A stretch of DNA of 64,000 nt. It comes from Pseudomonas sp. HN11 (lineage in GTDB: Bacteria; Pseudomonadota; Gammaproteobacteria; Pseudomonadales; Pseudomonadaceae). Every line of letters starts with the position of its first letter. Position 1 is the first letter of the stretch. Below the pieces are notes generated by a model, which did not search any database, had not been told where the DNA came from, and saw only the letters and a program-made list of their open reading frames with translations. This document shows, one piece after another, positions 38,553-46,436 of this stretch. Both the position numbers and the translations under genes were made by a program. The stretch covers positions 4,165,001 through 4,229,000 of the forward strand of contig NZ_CP089985.1 of NCBI RefSeq assembly GCF_021390155.1. Reading direction: 5' to 3'.

Positions 38553-39488
38553 TCAGACCAATGCGATGGCGTCCCCATTGGTCGGCCGGCGGCCCTTGCG
38601 TCCGTACAGTTCCTCACATCCATCTACTACAGCCACCGAGTGCCCACGCCTGTTGACCATGCCTATCAATGATTTGTCTGCAAAGTCACTCACCTTCACG
38701 CGCCGCGTATGAGCCTTCAGGCCCAAACGCTTGAAACCTTCTCCCGGGCCTCGTTCATCCTCGCCATCGTTAAGACTTCTGATCGCCGCCTCAAAACTTC
38801 TTTTGGCCGTGCCGTCATTATTTTCAATCTGCGCACGCTTGGCGGAACAGGCAAACATAAAGTGAGCATCCTTCAACATCCCCTGATCATCGATCCCGAC
38901 AAAGTTGGAACCTCGAATGGCCCGGTTCAGTTCAGAATCTGTCAAATTCAGCTTGAACCCATCGCGCATGACCACCTTATAACCCTCAGCAGTTTTTTCA
39001 ACAGACGCGTAAATACTCTTTGGGTTTTGGCCAAACTTTGCCATCGCTGCCTTGATGGCGGAGATTGTTACGCAATTACCATTCTTGCCCTGCCGAAACC
39101 CTCTCCAGATGCTTTTAGGTTTTTCTCCCTTTGGTTTATTGGAAAGTACAGAAATGTGATCGAGTTGCTTATCGACCTGCACCGTATCGGGCTGCACAAA
39201 GGGTTGTGGTAAAGTTTTTTCATGATTTACCGAATCAGACGGGCGCACATCTTTACGCACCAGGCTCTGTATCTGGTTCAGGAGTTGCTTGAACAAATCA
39301 ATCAGCGTGCCCATCAGCACTGCGGCGTCTGCGTGTTGGCTGACGCTGGTCGGCATCCTGTGGGGGCATACAGTGGGTGGCGTGGCGTCCCGTATTGGAA
39401 CCTCCGGCAATACACGAGCCGAACGGTCTGGGGCCGGGTAAGCATCAAAGATGGGGCGTTCGAGATAATTACGACTGGTCGATAACAT
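38553..39488 (-). CDS. Probable type III effector, single cysteine-protease-like domain
   Basis: The protein has 311 residues with ATG 39488 after GAGG. The N-terminal 125 residues are likely a secretion/chaperone region with an amphipathic helix (VLMGTLIDLFKQLLNQIQSL). The C-terminal domain (about 128-311) matches domain 3 of the neighbouring 641-residue protein: GNCVTISAIKAAMAKFGQNP, SAKRAQIENN, and GHSVAVVDG. Candidate triad: Cys139, His283, Asp289. It is second in the locus, 78 bp after the disordered protein. No family is recognised by name; activity as a protease or transglutaminase-like enzyme is inferred from motif shape. Confidence 0.75.
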   Translation of the reverse strand: MLSTSRNYLERPIFDAYPAPDRSARVLPEVPIRDATPPTVCPHRMPTSVSQHADAAVLMGTLIDLFKQLLNQIQSLVRKDVRPSDSVNHEKTLPQPFVQPDTVQVDKQLDHISVLSNKPKGEKPKSIWRGFRQGKNGNCVTISAIKAAMAKFGQNPKSIYASVEKTAEGYKVVMRDGFKLNLTDSELNRAIRGSNFVGIDDQGMLKDAHFMFACSAKRAQIENNDGTAKRSFEAAIRSLNDGEDERGPGEGFKRLGLKAHTRRVKVSDFADKSLIGMVNRRGHSVAVVDGCEELYGRKGRRPTNGDAIALV

Positions 39489-39508
39489 GCTTTAGCCTCG
39501 TTGAATGC

Positions 39509-39530
39509 TCCCTGACCAGCCAGCCAGGGA
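39509..39530. repeat. Small hairpin between the first two genes of the effector locus
   Basis: TCCCTG and CAGGGA arms enclose ten bases in the 78-bp gap. There is no T tract, so it is more likely an mRNA processing or attenuation hairpin than a terminator. Confidence 0.35.
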
Positions 39531-39566
39531 ACGGATATTTAGGGTCAGTGCATTAAGGCGGCGGGT

Positions 39567-40538
39567 TCAAAAGCGTTGGCGCAGACCATGTCTGACAGCC
39601 ATGCGGCTATCGAACCGGGCTTGGGAAGGACTGCGCAAATCGTCCTCTAGGTCATCGGGAGCAGGCGATGTAAGGTCCGAAGTGGGCGGGCTAGGCACTT
39701 CGGGTAGTACAGGCGGCTTGGCGTCTGAACTTTTAATCGTCACAGGGGGGACCTGAGGCTGTGGCGTGGTCTGCGTTTCGACCTTTGGCGTCACCGACGG
39801 TTGGGGCAACGGCTGCGTATCGTCCTTCGGCGTCACCGACGGTCGGGGCAACGGCTGCATATCGACCTTCGGCGTCACCGACGGCTGCGGTGTAGTGCGC
39901 TCATCTGTATGCGGGCAGTGACAGCCCTGAACGTGCACCGTCACATTGATATCAGAGGACACCTTATTCTGCTGCGCCACATCATTCAGAGAAGTCGTTG
40001 ATTGCTGGGCATTGAGTTTGCCATCAGGAGCAACAGTCACCTGAGTGCGCTCATCCGACAGTATTTTGACTTGCGGACCAACCTTCTGCTGGGCCTTGGA
40101 ATCCGTCTGCAACTCGGTTTTGGGTTGCCCCCCTACATCCACGTCTACCTTGCCATCTTGGCTTGACGCTACGTCGGACTTGGCAGGCTTTACCTGTTGC
40201 GTCACCGCGTCCTTAACAACTTTACCTTCAGCGTTGGGGTTAATGTGGGGTTGAGTGTCCAATTCACTTGATGACTTAGGGAATACGCCCATGCCCAACA
40301 ATATGCTACGCATCGCCTTGACCGCAAACTCAAAAATTGCAAACAACTTCTCCAAGGACTCTTTGCTCACAGTCACTAGGTTTTCTTTTTGCGCTGGGGC
40401 GCTATCTTTCAGAAACTTATTAATACTTTCCGTAGACGGTGATGATTCGCCCGGCGTGTTCACTGGCACTGTCGCCGGATTAAGGTTCGCATAATTCATA
40501 TTCATCGACGGAAACTGATTGGTCGACACATTGGACAT
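39567..40538 (-). CDS. Disordered repeat protein, first gene of the hrp-box locus
   Basis: The protein has 323 residues with a strong ribosome binding site (GAGGAG) before ATG 40538. The N-terminus is rich in Asn, Ser and Pro (MSNVSTNQFPSMNMNYANL), as in type III substrates. One amphipathic helix (LEKLFAIFEFAVKAMRSIL, about 60-85) is followed by a mostly disordered Gln/Lys/Asp/Pro-rich region. A C-x-C cluster (QGCHCPHTDE) precedes several 14-residue repeats of the type PSVTPKxDxQPLPQ. No enzyme domain is seen. It could be a harpin-like or accessory secreted protein, a chaperone-like partner, or an effector; function is unknown. The transcript should start about 100 bp upstream, from the hrp box. 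Confidence 0.65.
   Translation of the reverse strand: MSNVSTNQFPSMNMNYANLNPATVPVNTPGESSPSTESINKFLKDSAPAQKENLVTVSKESLEKLFAIFEFAVKAMRSILLGMGVFPKSSSELDTQPHINPNAEGKVVKDAVTQQVKPAKSDVASSQDGKVDVDVGGQPKTELQTDSKAQQKVGPQVKILSDERTQVTVAPDGKLNAQQSTTSLNDVAQQNKVSSDINVTVHVQGCHCPHTDERTTPQPSVTPKVDMQPLPRPSVTPKDDTQPLPQPSVTPKVETQTTPQPQVPPVTIKSSDAKPPVLPEVPSPPTSDLTSPAPDDLEDDLRSPSQARFDSRMAVRHGLRQRF
39785..39893. repeat. 42-bp tandem repeat within the disordered protein gene
   Basis: A unit beginning GGCGTCACCGACGG recurs with a period of 42 bp, giving about 2.5 to 3 copies that encode 14-residue Pro-rich repeats. Such repeats expand or shrink easily between strains. Confidence 0.75.
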
Positions 40539-41047
40539 ATTTTTTACTCCTCAGATTGTGTTCAACACCCACATGCACAGGCGGGGCCCGTTTATTGATT
40601 GAGAGTATGAAGCTGCTGCAAACACTCCGAACTCGAGGGATTCGTGGGCCGCAAAGAGTATGAGTTCCGATAAGTCGCAGCTCATATAAGGAAACCAAAT
40701 GAGCCGCGCTGTATTTTTCCTATGGACAATCCGCCAAAACCCGCGAACACACGCACATCGAACGCGCCAGTTTTCGTCACAGGCAGAAACATTCCGGGAA
40801 CTAAGCAATGTAAAGAAAACAACAACTCTTAGATCGGTTTGCAACCTGTGTTAATTAGCGCGCACGCCACTACGCGAAAACATATTGGTAAACGCGCAGC
40901 CTTAACATTCAGTACCATTTGAGAAAATCATTAATGTTTTTTTGCATATACCTGGTAACGACCCAGTACTCACGCCCTTGCTGCAGCCGTGAGAACTGCC
41001 CGCACACTCTACGTTTGCGCTTCACTGTATTTTTTCACACAAGAAAA
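40539..41047. other. AT-rich intergenic region with the hrp box
   Basis: This stretch of about 500 bp contains the hrp box and the dusC terminator, and no gene that can be supported. A 97-codon minus-strand frame at 40551-40844 has biased composition unlike coding DNA. The lower GC fits acquired DNA. Confidence 0.5.
40641..40668 (-). promoter_or_regulatory. Hrp box (HrpL/RspL ECF sigma promoter) of the effector locus
   Basis: On the minus strand the sequence reads GGAACT, 15 bases, then CCACGAA. The published HrpL consensus is GGAACC-N15/16-CCACNNA; only the last base of the -35 differs, and it is a common variant. It lies 103 bp before the first gene (ATG 40538). This is the main evidence that the three genes belong to a type III secretion regulon. 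No T3SS structural genes are in the window. Confidence 0.8.
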
Positions 41048-41066
41048 AGGCGCCAATTGGCGCCTT
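41045..41066 (-). terminator. Intrinsic terminator after dusC
   Basis: The minus-strand perfect palindrome AAGGCGCCAATTGGCGCCTT is followed by TTTCTT. It lies 36 bp beyond the dusC stop. Confidence 0.85.
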
Positions 41067-41101
41067 GTTCAGCAAAAGATGAAATACTTATATATACCAA
41101 C

Positions 41102-42079
41102 CTAATTTTGCAGCGCTGCCAGCTGTATAGGTTGGTCAGGCATTCCCAGCAGATGTCCGACCCGCCTCAGATCGGTCTCCCTACGCATCAGGGTGAACAG
41201 TTCCACCGCCTCCGGATAATTGCGCGTCAACATGGCCAACCATTGCTTCAGACGCCCTGGCGCTTGACGCTCAGTCAGTTGCTCCACAGACTGGGTCCAG
41301 AAGTCCTGAAGCATGGGCTGCATTTCTGCCCAGGTCATCTCGACCACTTCCTCACCTGCCCGCGCCGCTGCAATCTGCCGCGCCAGGTCCGGGCGCGCGA
41401 CGAGGCCACGCCCCAGCATGATGTCCTCGGCACCACTGACTTCGCGACAGCGCTTCCAGTCTTCAACACTCCAGATATCACCATTGGCGAACACCGGCAC
41501 CTTGACCACGTCCTGTACGCGCGGGATCCATTCCCAATGGGCAGGCGGCTTGTAGCCATCGGTCTTAGTGCGCGCATGCACCACGATGTGCGCCGCACCA
41601 CCCTCGGCCAGCGCCGTGGCGCAGACCAAGGCGCCGTCCGGGCTGTCAAAGCCCAGGCGCATCTTGGCGGTGACCGGGATGTGGGCCGGCACAGCGCGAC
41701 GCACATGCTCAACGATCTGGTTAAGCAGTTCGGGCTCCTTGAGCAACACCGCGCCGCCTCGGGACTTGTTGACGGTCTTGGCCGGACAGCCGAAGTTCAG
41801 GTCGATGACTTGCGAACCCAGCTCACAGGCAAGGGCGGCGTTTTCCGCCAGGCACACCGGGTCGGAGCCGAGCAATTGCACACGCAGCGGTACACCCGCC
41901 GCAGTGTGGGCACCGTGCAACAACTCCGGGGCGAGCTTGTGGAAATAGGCAGGGGTGAGCAGGCGGTCGTTGACGCGGATGAACTCGGTCACGCACCAGT
42001 CGATACCGCCGACACGAGTGAGAACGTCCCGCAGGATGTTGTCGACCAACCCCTCCATGGGCGCCAAAGCAATTTGCAT
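41102..42079 (-). CDS. dusC: tRNA-dihydrouridine(16) synthase
   Basis: This 325-residue flavoenzyme reduces U16 of tRNA. The start at ATG 42079 ([20 protein letters not shown]) is preferred to an upstream GTG. The catalytic Cys lies in [19 protein letters not shown], and FMN-binding residues in [12 protein letters not shown] are present. The C-terminal recognition domain is compatible with DusC rather than DusA or DusB. It stands alone, with its own terminator, next to the effector locus. Confidence 0.94.
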   Translation of the reverse strand: MQIALAPMEGLVDNILRDVLTRVGGIDWCVTEFIRVNDRLLTPAYFHKLAPELLHGAHTAAGVPLRVQLLGSDPVCLAENAALACELGSQVIDLNFGCPAKTVNKSRGGAVLLKEPELLNQIVEHVRRAVPAHIPVTAKMRLGFDSPDGALVCATALAEGGAAHIVVHARTKTDGYKPPAHWEWIPRVQDVVKVPVFANGDIWSVEDWKRCREVSGAEDIMLGRGLVARPDLARQIAAARAGEEVVEMTWAEMQPMLQDFWTQSVEQLTERQAPGRLKQWLAMLTRNYPEAVELFTLMRRETDLRRVGHLLGMPDQPIQLAALQN

Positions 42080-42134
42080 GGAAAACACTCAACAAAAATC
42101 GTGGCGCAGTTTACTGGGTTTCCCACAGCGACCG

Positions 42135-42569
42135 TTAACCCCCTGTCAGGGCGGGGCCATAACCGTCGAGAAATTCAGCGGGCATGCGCTTGGGCTTGCC
42201 GGTGGAGAGTTCGATGCAGACAAAGGTGGTTTGTGCACGCAGCAGGGTGACGCCATCCCGCGGGCGGACCAGCTGGAAGCGCCGTGTCATCTTCAGGCGC
42301 TGGTCCCAGTCGACGATCCAGGTGGCCAGTTGCAGCTCATCACCCTCGTAGCCTGCGGCCAGGTAGTCGATTTCATGGCGCACCACCGCCATGGCGCGGT
42401 CCAGGCGGCGATATTCGGTCAGGTCCAGGCCCAGGCGTTGGGAGTGGCGCCAGGCGCAGCGCTCCAGCCAGGACACATACACCGCGTTGTTCGCGTGCCC
42501 CAAGCCGTCGATGTCTTCAGGGGCAACCTGCAGCTCGATGATAAACGGCGTTGCCAAATCCCAGCCCAT
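42135..42569 (-). CDS. Acyl-CoA thioesterase, hot-dog fold (YbgC/4HBT type)
   Basis: The 144-residue hot-dog protein has the catalytic Asp region DIDGLGHANNAVYVSWLERC, the hallmark of 4-hydroxybenzoyl-CoA thioesterase-like proteins. It hydrolyses acyl-CoA thioesters in the cytoplasm; the chain length is not predictable. It lies 40 bp from an alpha/beta hydrolase on the same strand. Confidence 0.9.
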   Translation of the reverse strand: MGWDLATPFIIELQVAPEDIDGLGHANNAVYVSWLERCAWRHSQRLGLDLTEYRRLDRAMAVVRHEIDYLAAGYEGDELQLATWIVDWDQRLKMTRRFQLVRPRDGVTLLRAQTTFVCIELSTGKPKRMPAEFLDGYGPALTGG

Positions 42570-42608
42570 GCCTTGCTCCCAGTCGATTAACTTGACCGGG
42601 GCAGTGTA

Positions 42609-43442
42609 TCAGGCCGTTTGCCGCTCCTGTAGGCGGCCGGCGAGCAGCGTCAGCACAGCGGCGATCACGCGGGGGTCGGCCAGCACTTTCTGATGACCGC
42701 CCTGCTCCAGGCGCAGCAGGCGACTGTCGAACCAGGCTTCGTGAATGGCCTGGGAAGCTTTGACTGGAACGAAGGTATCGTCTTCGGCGTGCACAATCAG
42801 GCCAGGGATATTCATCTGGTAGTGGGCCACATCCAGGTGTTTGAGCGGCATCCCGAAGGCCAGCTCCACTTCCTGGATGAACACCGTGCGCGCCCGCGTC
42901 GGCAAGCCAACCATCTTGGTGAAGCCACGCAGCACATCCAGAAAACGCGACGGCGCAGCAATGCTCACCAGCGCTTCGGTACGCAAGCCCAACTGCACCG
43001 CCAGCATCGCACTGGCACCGCCCATGGAATGGCCGATCACGGCGTGCAACGGCGGCAACTCGGCGGCGGCCTCAAGCATGGCGCGAGCGAAGAGCAACAC
43101 ATGGGCTTCACGGCCCGGCGAACGGCCATGGGCAGGACCATCGAGGGCTATCACTGAATAACCGTTATCGACCAACGCACTGATCAGGCTGGCAAACTGG
43201 GTCGGCCGGCCTTCCCAACCGTGCATCAATAACACCGCAGGCCCCTGCCCCCAACGCAAGGCAGACAAACCGAAACGCAAGGTGATGCGCTCCGCTTGCG
43301 CCAACAGCGGCAGCTCCCAGTCACGCGGCGGCAGATCGCGAGGCGTCATGAAGGCACGAAGCATCTTGTTCGCCACCGTTTGCGGTGCCAGGTGCCCCAG
43401 GGTGCCGTTGAAGCGACGAATCCAGGTTAACGTGCCTATCAT
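42609..43442 (-). CDS. Alpha/beta hydrolase
   Basis: This 277-residue hydrolase has the oxyanion motif MHGWEGRP, nucleophile Ser139 in IGHSMGGAS, a candidate acid (HAEDDTFV) and His in GGHQKVL. The proline- and Arg-rich N-terminus lacks a signal peptide. Its start is 12 bp downstream of a TetR-type gene, with which it likely forms an operon; the regulator probably controls it. Substrate unknown. Confidence 0.9.
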   Translation of the reverse strand: MIGTLTWIRRFNGTLGHLAPQTVANKMLRAFMTPRDLPPRDWELPLLAQAERITLRFGLSALRWGQGPAVLLMHGWEGRPTQFASLISALVDNGYSVIALDGPAHGRSPGREAHVLLFARAMLEAAAELPPLHAVIGHSMGGASAMLAVQLGLRTEALVSIAAPSRFLDVLRGFTKMVGLPTRARTVFIQEVELAFGMPLKHLDVAHYQMNIPGLIVHAEDDTFVPVKASQAIHEAWFDSRLLRLEQGGHQKVLADPRVIAAVLTLLAGRLQERQTA

Positions 43443-43454
43443 GACAGCCCTCTT

Positions 43455-43994
43455 CTAACGCACAGCCGACTTGGCGGCGCGCAGCACACGGTCAGATAAC
43501 TCGCCCGGCCCCAAGGCGCGGGCCAAGGCCAGGCCACCGATCATCAGCGCCATGTCGGCCAGGGCTTTGTCGGTGTCTTCGGGGCTGGCGGCGAGTTGCG
43601 CGGCCATCAGTTCGCAGTGCTCATTCAATGCCTGGCGGAATTCATCCGGCAGGCGGCTCATCTCGCCTACGGTCGCCGGGATCGGACAGGCCTGGGCGGT
43701 AGAGTCACGATGCTTGCGCGACAGATAGAACGCGGCCACCAGGCTTCTGCGCTCCTCTGCGCTCATCTGTGAGTCAATGTCATCAATCGAGGCGCGACGC
43801 TTGGCCAGCAACTGGGTGAAGGCCTCCAGCATCAGCGCATCCTTGCTTTCGAAGTGCGCGTAGAAGCCACCGACAGTCAGCCCCGCCGCCCCCATGACTT
43901 CACCCACACTCGGCTCGGCCGGGCCACGCTGAATCAATGCAGCGCTGGCGGCTTGCAGAATACGTTCGCGGGTTTGTGCTTTTTTATCGCTCAT
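43455..43994 (-). CDS. TetR/AcrR-family transcriptional regulator
   Basis: The 179-residue repressor has the helix-turn-helix (ERILQAASAALIQRGPAEPS, then AAGLTVGGFYAHFESKDAL) near the N-terminus and a ligand-binding C-terminal domain of the TetR_C 11 type. Two ATG codons are adjacent at 43997 and 43994; the second has better spacing to GGAGG. It is the first gene of a pair with the alpha/beta hydrolase. Confidence 0.92.
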   Translation of the reverse strand: MSDKKAQTRERILQAASAALIQRGPAEPSVGEVMGAAGLTVGGFYAHFESKDALMLEAFTQLLAKRRASIDDIDSQMSAEERRSLVAAFYLSRKHRDSTAQACPIPATVGEMSRLPDEFRQALNEHCELMAAQLAASPEDTDKALADMALMIGGLALARALGPGELSDRVLRAAKSAVR

Positions 43995-44119
43995 CATTGC
44001 CTCCGATGTTCATGGGCTGAATATTATTATCATAATAATATTTGGCAAGCCACAGCCATGACCGCTGGTCAGAAGAGAGGATGGAAATGGAAGAGAGAGT
44101 TGGCCAAACACCAGACAAA

Positions 44120-44172
44120 CAAAAGGGCCATTCAATAATTGAATGACCCTTAAAAATCCCGCAGAGCGGGTA
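44120..44172 (-). terminator. Two terminators after the tRNA-Ala/Glu cluster
   Basis: The first minus-strand hairpin CCCGC-TCT-GCGGG is followed by ATTTTTA. The second, GGTCATTCAATTATTGAATG, is followed by GCCCTTTTG. Tandem terminators suit a highly transcribed stable RNA operon. Confidence 0.75.
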
Positions 44173-44176
44173 ATCG

Positions 44177-44252
44177 TGGCGTCCCCTAGGGGACTCGAAC
44201 CCCTGTTACCGCCGTGAAAGGGCGGTGTCCTAGGCCACTAGACGAAGGGGAC
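44177..44252 (-). tRNA. tRNA-Glu, anticodon TTC
   Basis: The 76-nt gene has an encoded CCA; acceptor GTCCCCT, anticodon loop CTTTCAC, T loop TTCGAGT. It is identical to the copy at 44458-44533 and is the last gene of the cluster. Confidence 0.95.
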
Positions 44253-44331
44253 ACAAACCTTCTGTACAGTTGATCAGTGCTGAGAACCGATCGACTCAAG
44301 GACGGTGTGGCCAGACCTTGAACCTGTAAAT

Positions 44332-44407
<76 letters not shown>

Positions 44408-44457
44408 GGATTTTTCGTCTCGCGACGCAGCAGGCCTTGCGATCTGCTTGTTGAAAC

Positions 44458-44533
44458 TGGCGTCCCCTAGGGGACTCGAACCCCTGTTACCGCCGTGAAA
44501 GGGCGGTGTCCTAGGCCACTAGACGAAGGGGAC
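44458..44533 (-). tRNA. tRNA-Glu, anticodon TTC (second copy)
   Basis: The 76-nt gene is identical to that at 44177-44252. Confidence 0.95.
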
Positions 44534-44611
44534 AAAACCTTCTGTACAACTGATCAGCGCTGAGAACTGATCGATTCAAGGACGGTGTGGCCAGACCTTG
44601 AACCTGTAAAT

Positions 44612-44687
<76 letters not shown>

Positions 44688-44708
44688 TCATCGGTGAGGA
44701 CGGGGCGA

Positions 44709-44737
44709 ATCTTAATGGCGGTTTGGAAGTGTGTCAA
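44709..44737 (-). promoter_or_regulatory. Sigma-70 promoter of the tRNA-Ala/Glu operon
   Basis: On the minus strand TTGACA, a 17-base spacer and TAAGAT lie 22 bp upstream of the first tRNA-Ala. Confidence 0.85.
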
Positions 44738-44789
44738 ATTTATTTTCAACAATTTCCAAAGTTTTTTGCCGGGATAACAATCACTTACC

Positions 44790-44819
44790 GGCGAAACCCC
44801 GGAAAACCGGGGTTTCGCC
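44790..44819 (-). terminator. Strong hairpin after gltX
   Basis: A 13-bp perfect stem (GGCGAAACCCCGG and its complement) with an AAAA/TTTT loop lies 15 bp beyond gltX. There is no T tract on the minus strand, so the termination efficiency is unsure. Confidence 0.6.
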
Positions 44820-44834
44820 GTTGCAACCGCGTAC

Positions 44835-46316
44835 TTATGCGATAGCACCCAGCAGCTTTTCCCACTCTTTGTTTTCTTTCTTCGACACACCGCCAAGCAA
44901 ATCAAGGGCTTGGCGCAGACGGAAACGCGTCAGGTCCGGGCCAAGGATTTCCATCGCATCCAGTACCGACACCGAACTGGCCTGCCCGGTGATCGCGGCA
45001 AACATCAGCGGCATGGCATCGCGCAGTTTCAATTCAAGAGACTCCACCACCGCCTGGATCGTTGCGGTAATCGCATCCTTCTCCCACTGGCGCAGACTTT
45101 CCAGCTTCCACAGGATCAACTGCATCAACTGGCGAACCTGGTCGCCCGAGAGTTTCTTGGATTCGAACAGCTTAGGATCCGGATTCACGCCCCCGGCGAA
45201 GAAGAAGCTGGCCAACGGTGCGACCTGGCTGAACGTCTCCACCCTGCCCTGCACCAGCGGCGCGATCTTCATCATGTACTCAGGGTTCAACGCCCATTGC
45301 TGAACGCGGCTGGCGAACTCTTCCACCGGCAGATCACGCAGCCACTGGCCGTTGAGCCACGACAGCTTCTCGATGTCGAAGATCGGCCCGCCCAAGGACA
45401 CGCGGGACAGGTCGAAGTTATCGACCATTTCCTGCAACGAGAACTTCTCGCGCTCGTCCGGCATCGACCAGCCCATGCGGCCCAGGTAGTTGAGCATCGC
45501 CTCAGGCATGAAGCCCATGCGCTCGTAGAAGGTTACCGAGGTCGGGTTCTTGCGCTTGGACAACTTGCTCTTGTCCGGGTTACGCAGCAGCGGCATGTAG
45601 CACAGTTGCGGTTGCTCCCAGCCGAAGTACTCGTAGAGCAGGATCAGTTTTGGCGCCGATGGCAGCCATTCTTCGCCGCGCAGCACGTGGGTGATGCCCA
45701 TCAGGTGGTCGTCGACCACGTTGGCCAGGAAGTACGTCGGCAGGCCGTCGGTCTTCATCAGCACTTGCATGTCCATGCGGTCCCACGGGATCTCGACGTC
45801 ACCGCGCAGCATGTCCGGCACCACGCACACGCCTTCGCTTGGCACTTTCATGCGGATCACATGCGGTTCGCCAGCGGCCAGGCGTCGGGCCACTTCTTCT
45901 TTCGACAGCAGCAGCGCGCGGCCGTCGTAGCGCGGGGTTTCGCCACGGGCCTGTTGCTCGGCGCGCATCTGGTCCAATTCTTCCGCGGTGCAGAAACACG
46001 GGAAGGCGTGGCCCATGTCGACCAGTTGCTGGGTGTACTGTTTGTAGATGTCGCTGCGCTCGCTCTGGCGATACGGGCCGTGCGGGCCGCCCACGTCCGG
46101 GCCTTCCGCCCAGGTAATGCCCAACCAGCGCAAGGCATCGAAGATCTGCTGTTCCGACTCGCGGGTGGACCGCAGTTGATCGGTGTCTTCGATCCGCAGG
46201 ATGAATTCACCGCCATGCTGCTTGGCAAAGCAGTAGTTGAACAAGGCGATGTAAGCAGTGCCGACGTGGGGATCCCCAGTAGGCGATGGCGCGATGCGCG
46301 TGCGGACGGTGGTCAT
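44835..46316 (-). CDS. gltX: Glutamyl-tRNA synthetase
   Basis: The 493-residue class I synthetase charges tRNA-Glu. The HIGH-like signature appears as [11 protein letters not shown] and the KMSKS-like loop as [11 protein letters not shown]. Domain order (catalytic, anticodon-binding helical domain) is complete. It lies directly upstream of the duplicated tRNA-Ala/Glu cluster, separated by a hairpin and a separate strong tRNA promoter. Confidence 0.97.
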   Translation of the reverse strand: MTTVRTRIAPSPTGDPHVGTAYIALFNYCFAKQHGGEFILRIEDTDQLRSTRESEQQIFDALRWLGITWAEGPDVGGPHGPYRQSERSDIYKQYTQQLVDMGHAFPCFCTAEELDQMRAEQQARGETPRYDGRALLLSKEEVARRLAAGEPHVIRMKVPSEGVCVVPDMLRGDVEIPWDRMDMQVLMKTDGLPTYFLANVVDDHLMGITHVLRGEEWLPSAPKLILLYEYFGWEQPQLCYMPLLRNPDKSKLSKRKNPTSVTFYERMGFMPEAMLNYLGRMGWSMPDEREKFSLQEMVDNFDLSRVSLGGPIFDIEKLSWLNGQWLRDLPVEEFASRVQQWALNPEYMMKIAPLVQGRVETFSQVAPLASFFFAGGVNPDPKLFESKKLSGDQVRQLMQLILWKLESLRQWEKDAITATIQAVVESLELKLRDAMPLMFAAITGQASSVSVLDAMEILGPDLTRFRLRQALDLLGGVSKKENKEWEKLLGAIA

Positions 46317-46436
46317 GGCAGGTCTCGAATGGGCGATAAAACTGAAAATTGAAACAAGGGGCGAATGGTAACACCAGCTTGGGTGGTTCTGGCAGACCGA
46401 GGTGCTCGCGAAGAGGCCATCACAGTCCCTACAAGA

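Noticed and set aside
39785..39893. The 42-bp repeats as a CRISPR array
   Set aside because: The repeats are contiguous, in frame and encode a 14-residue motif; there are no unique spacers or cas genes.
40551..40844. A 97-codon frame over the hrp-box promoter region
   Set aside because: It reads through the promoter and leader of the disordered protein gene and has no ribosome binding site or coherent composition.
44910..46352. A 480-codon plus-strand frame opposite gltX
   Set aside because: gltX has both synthetase signatures on the other strand; the His/Arg/Gln-rich plus-strand translation is a shadow frame.
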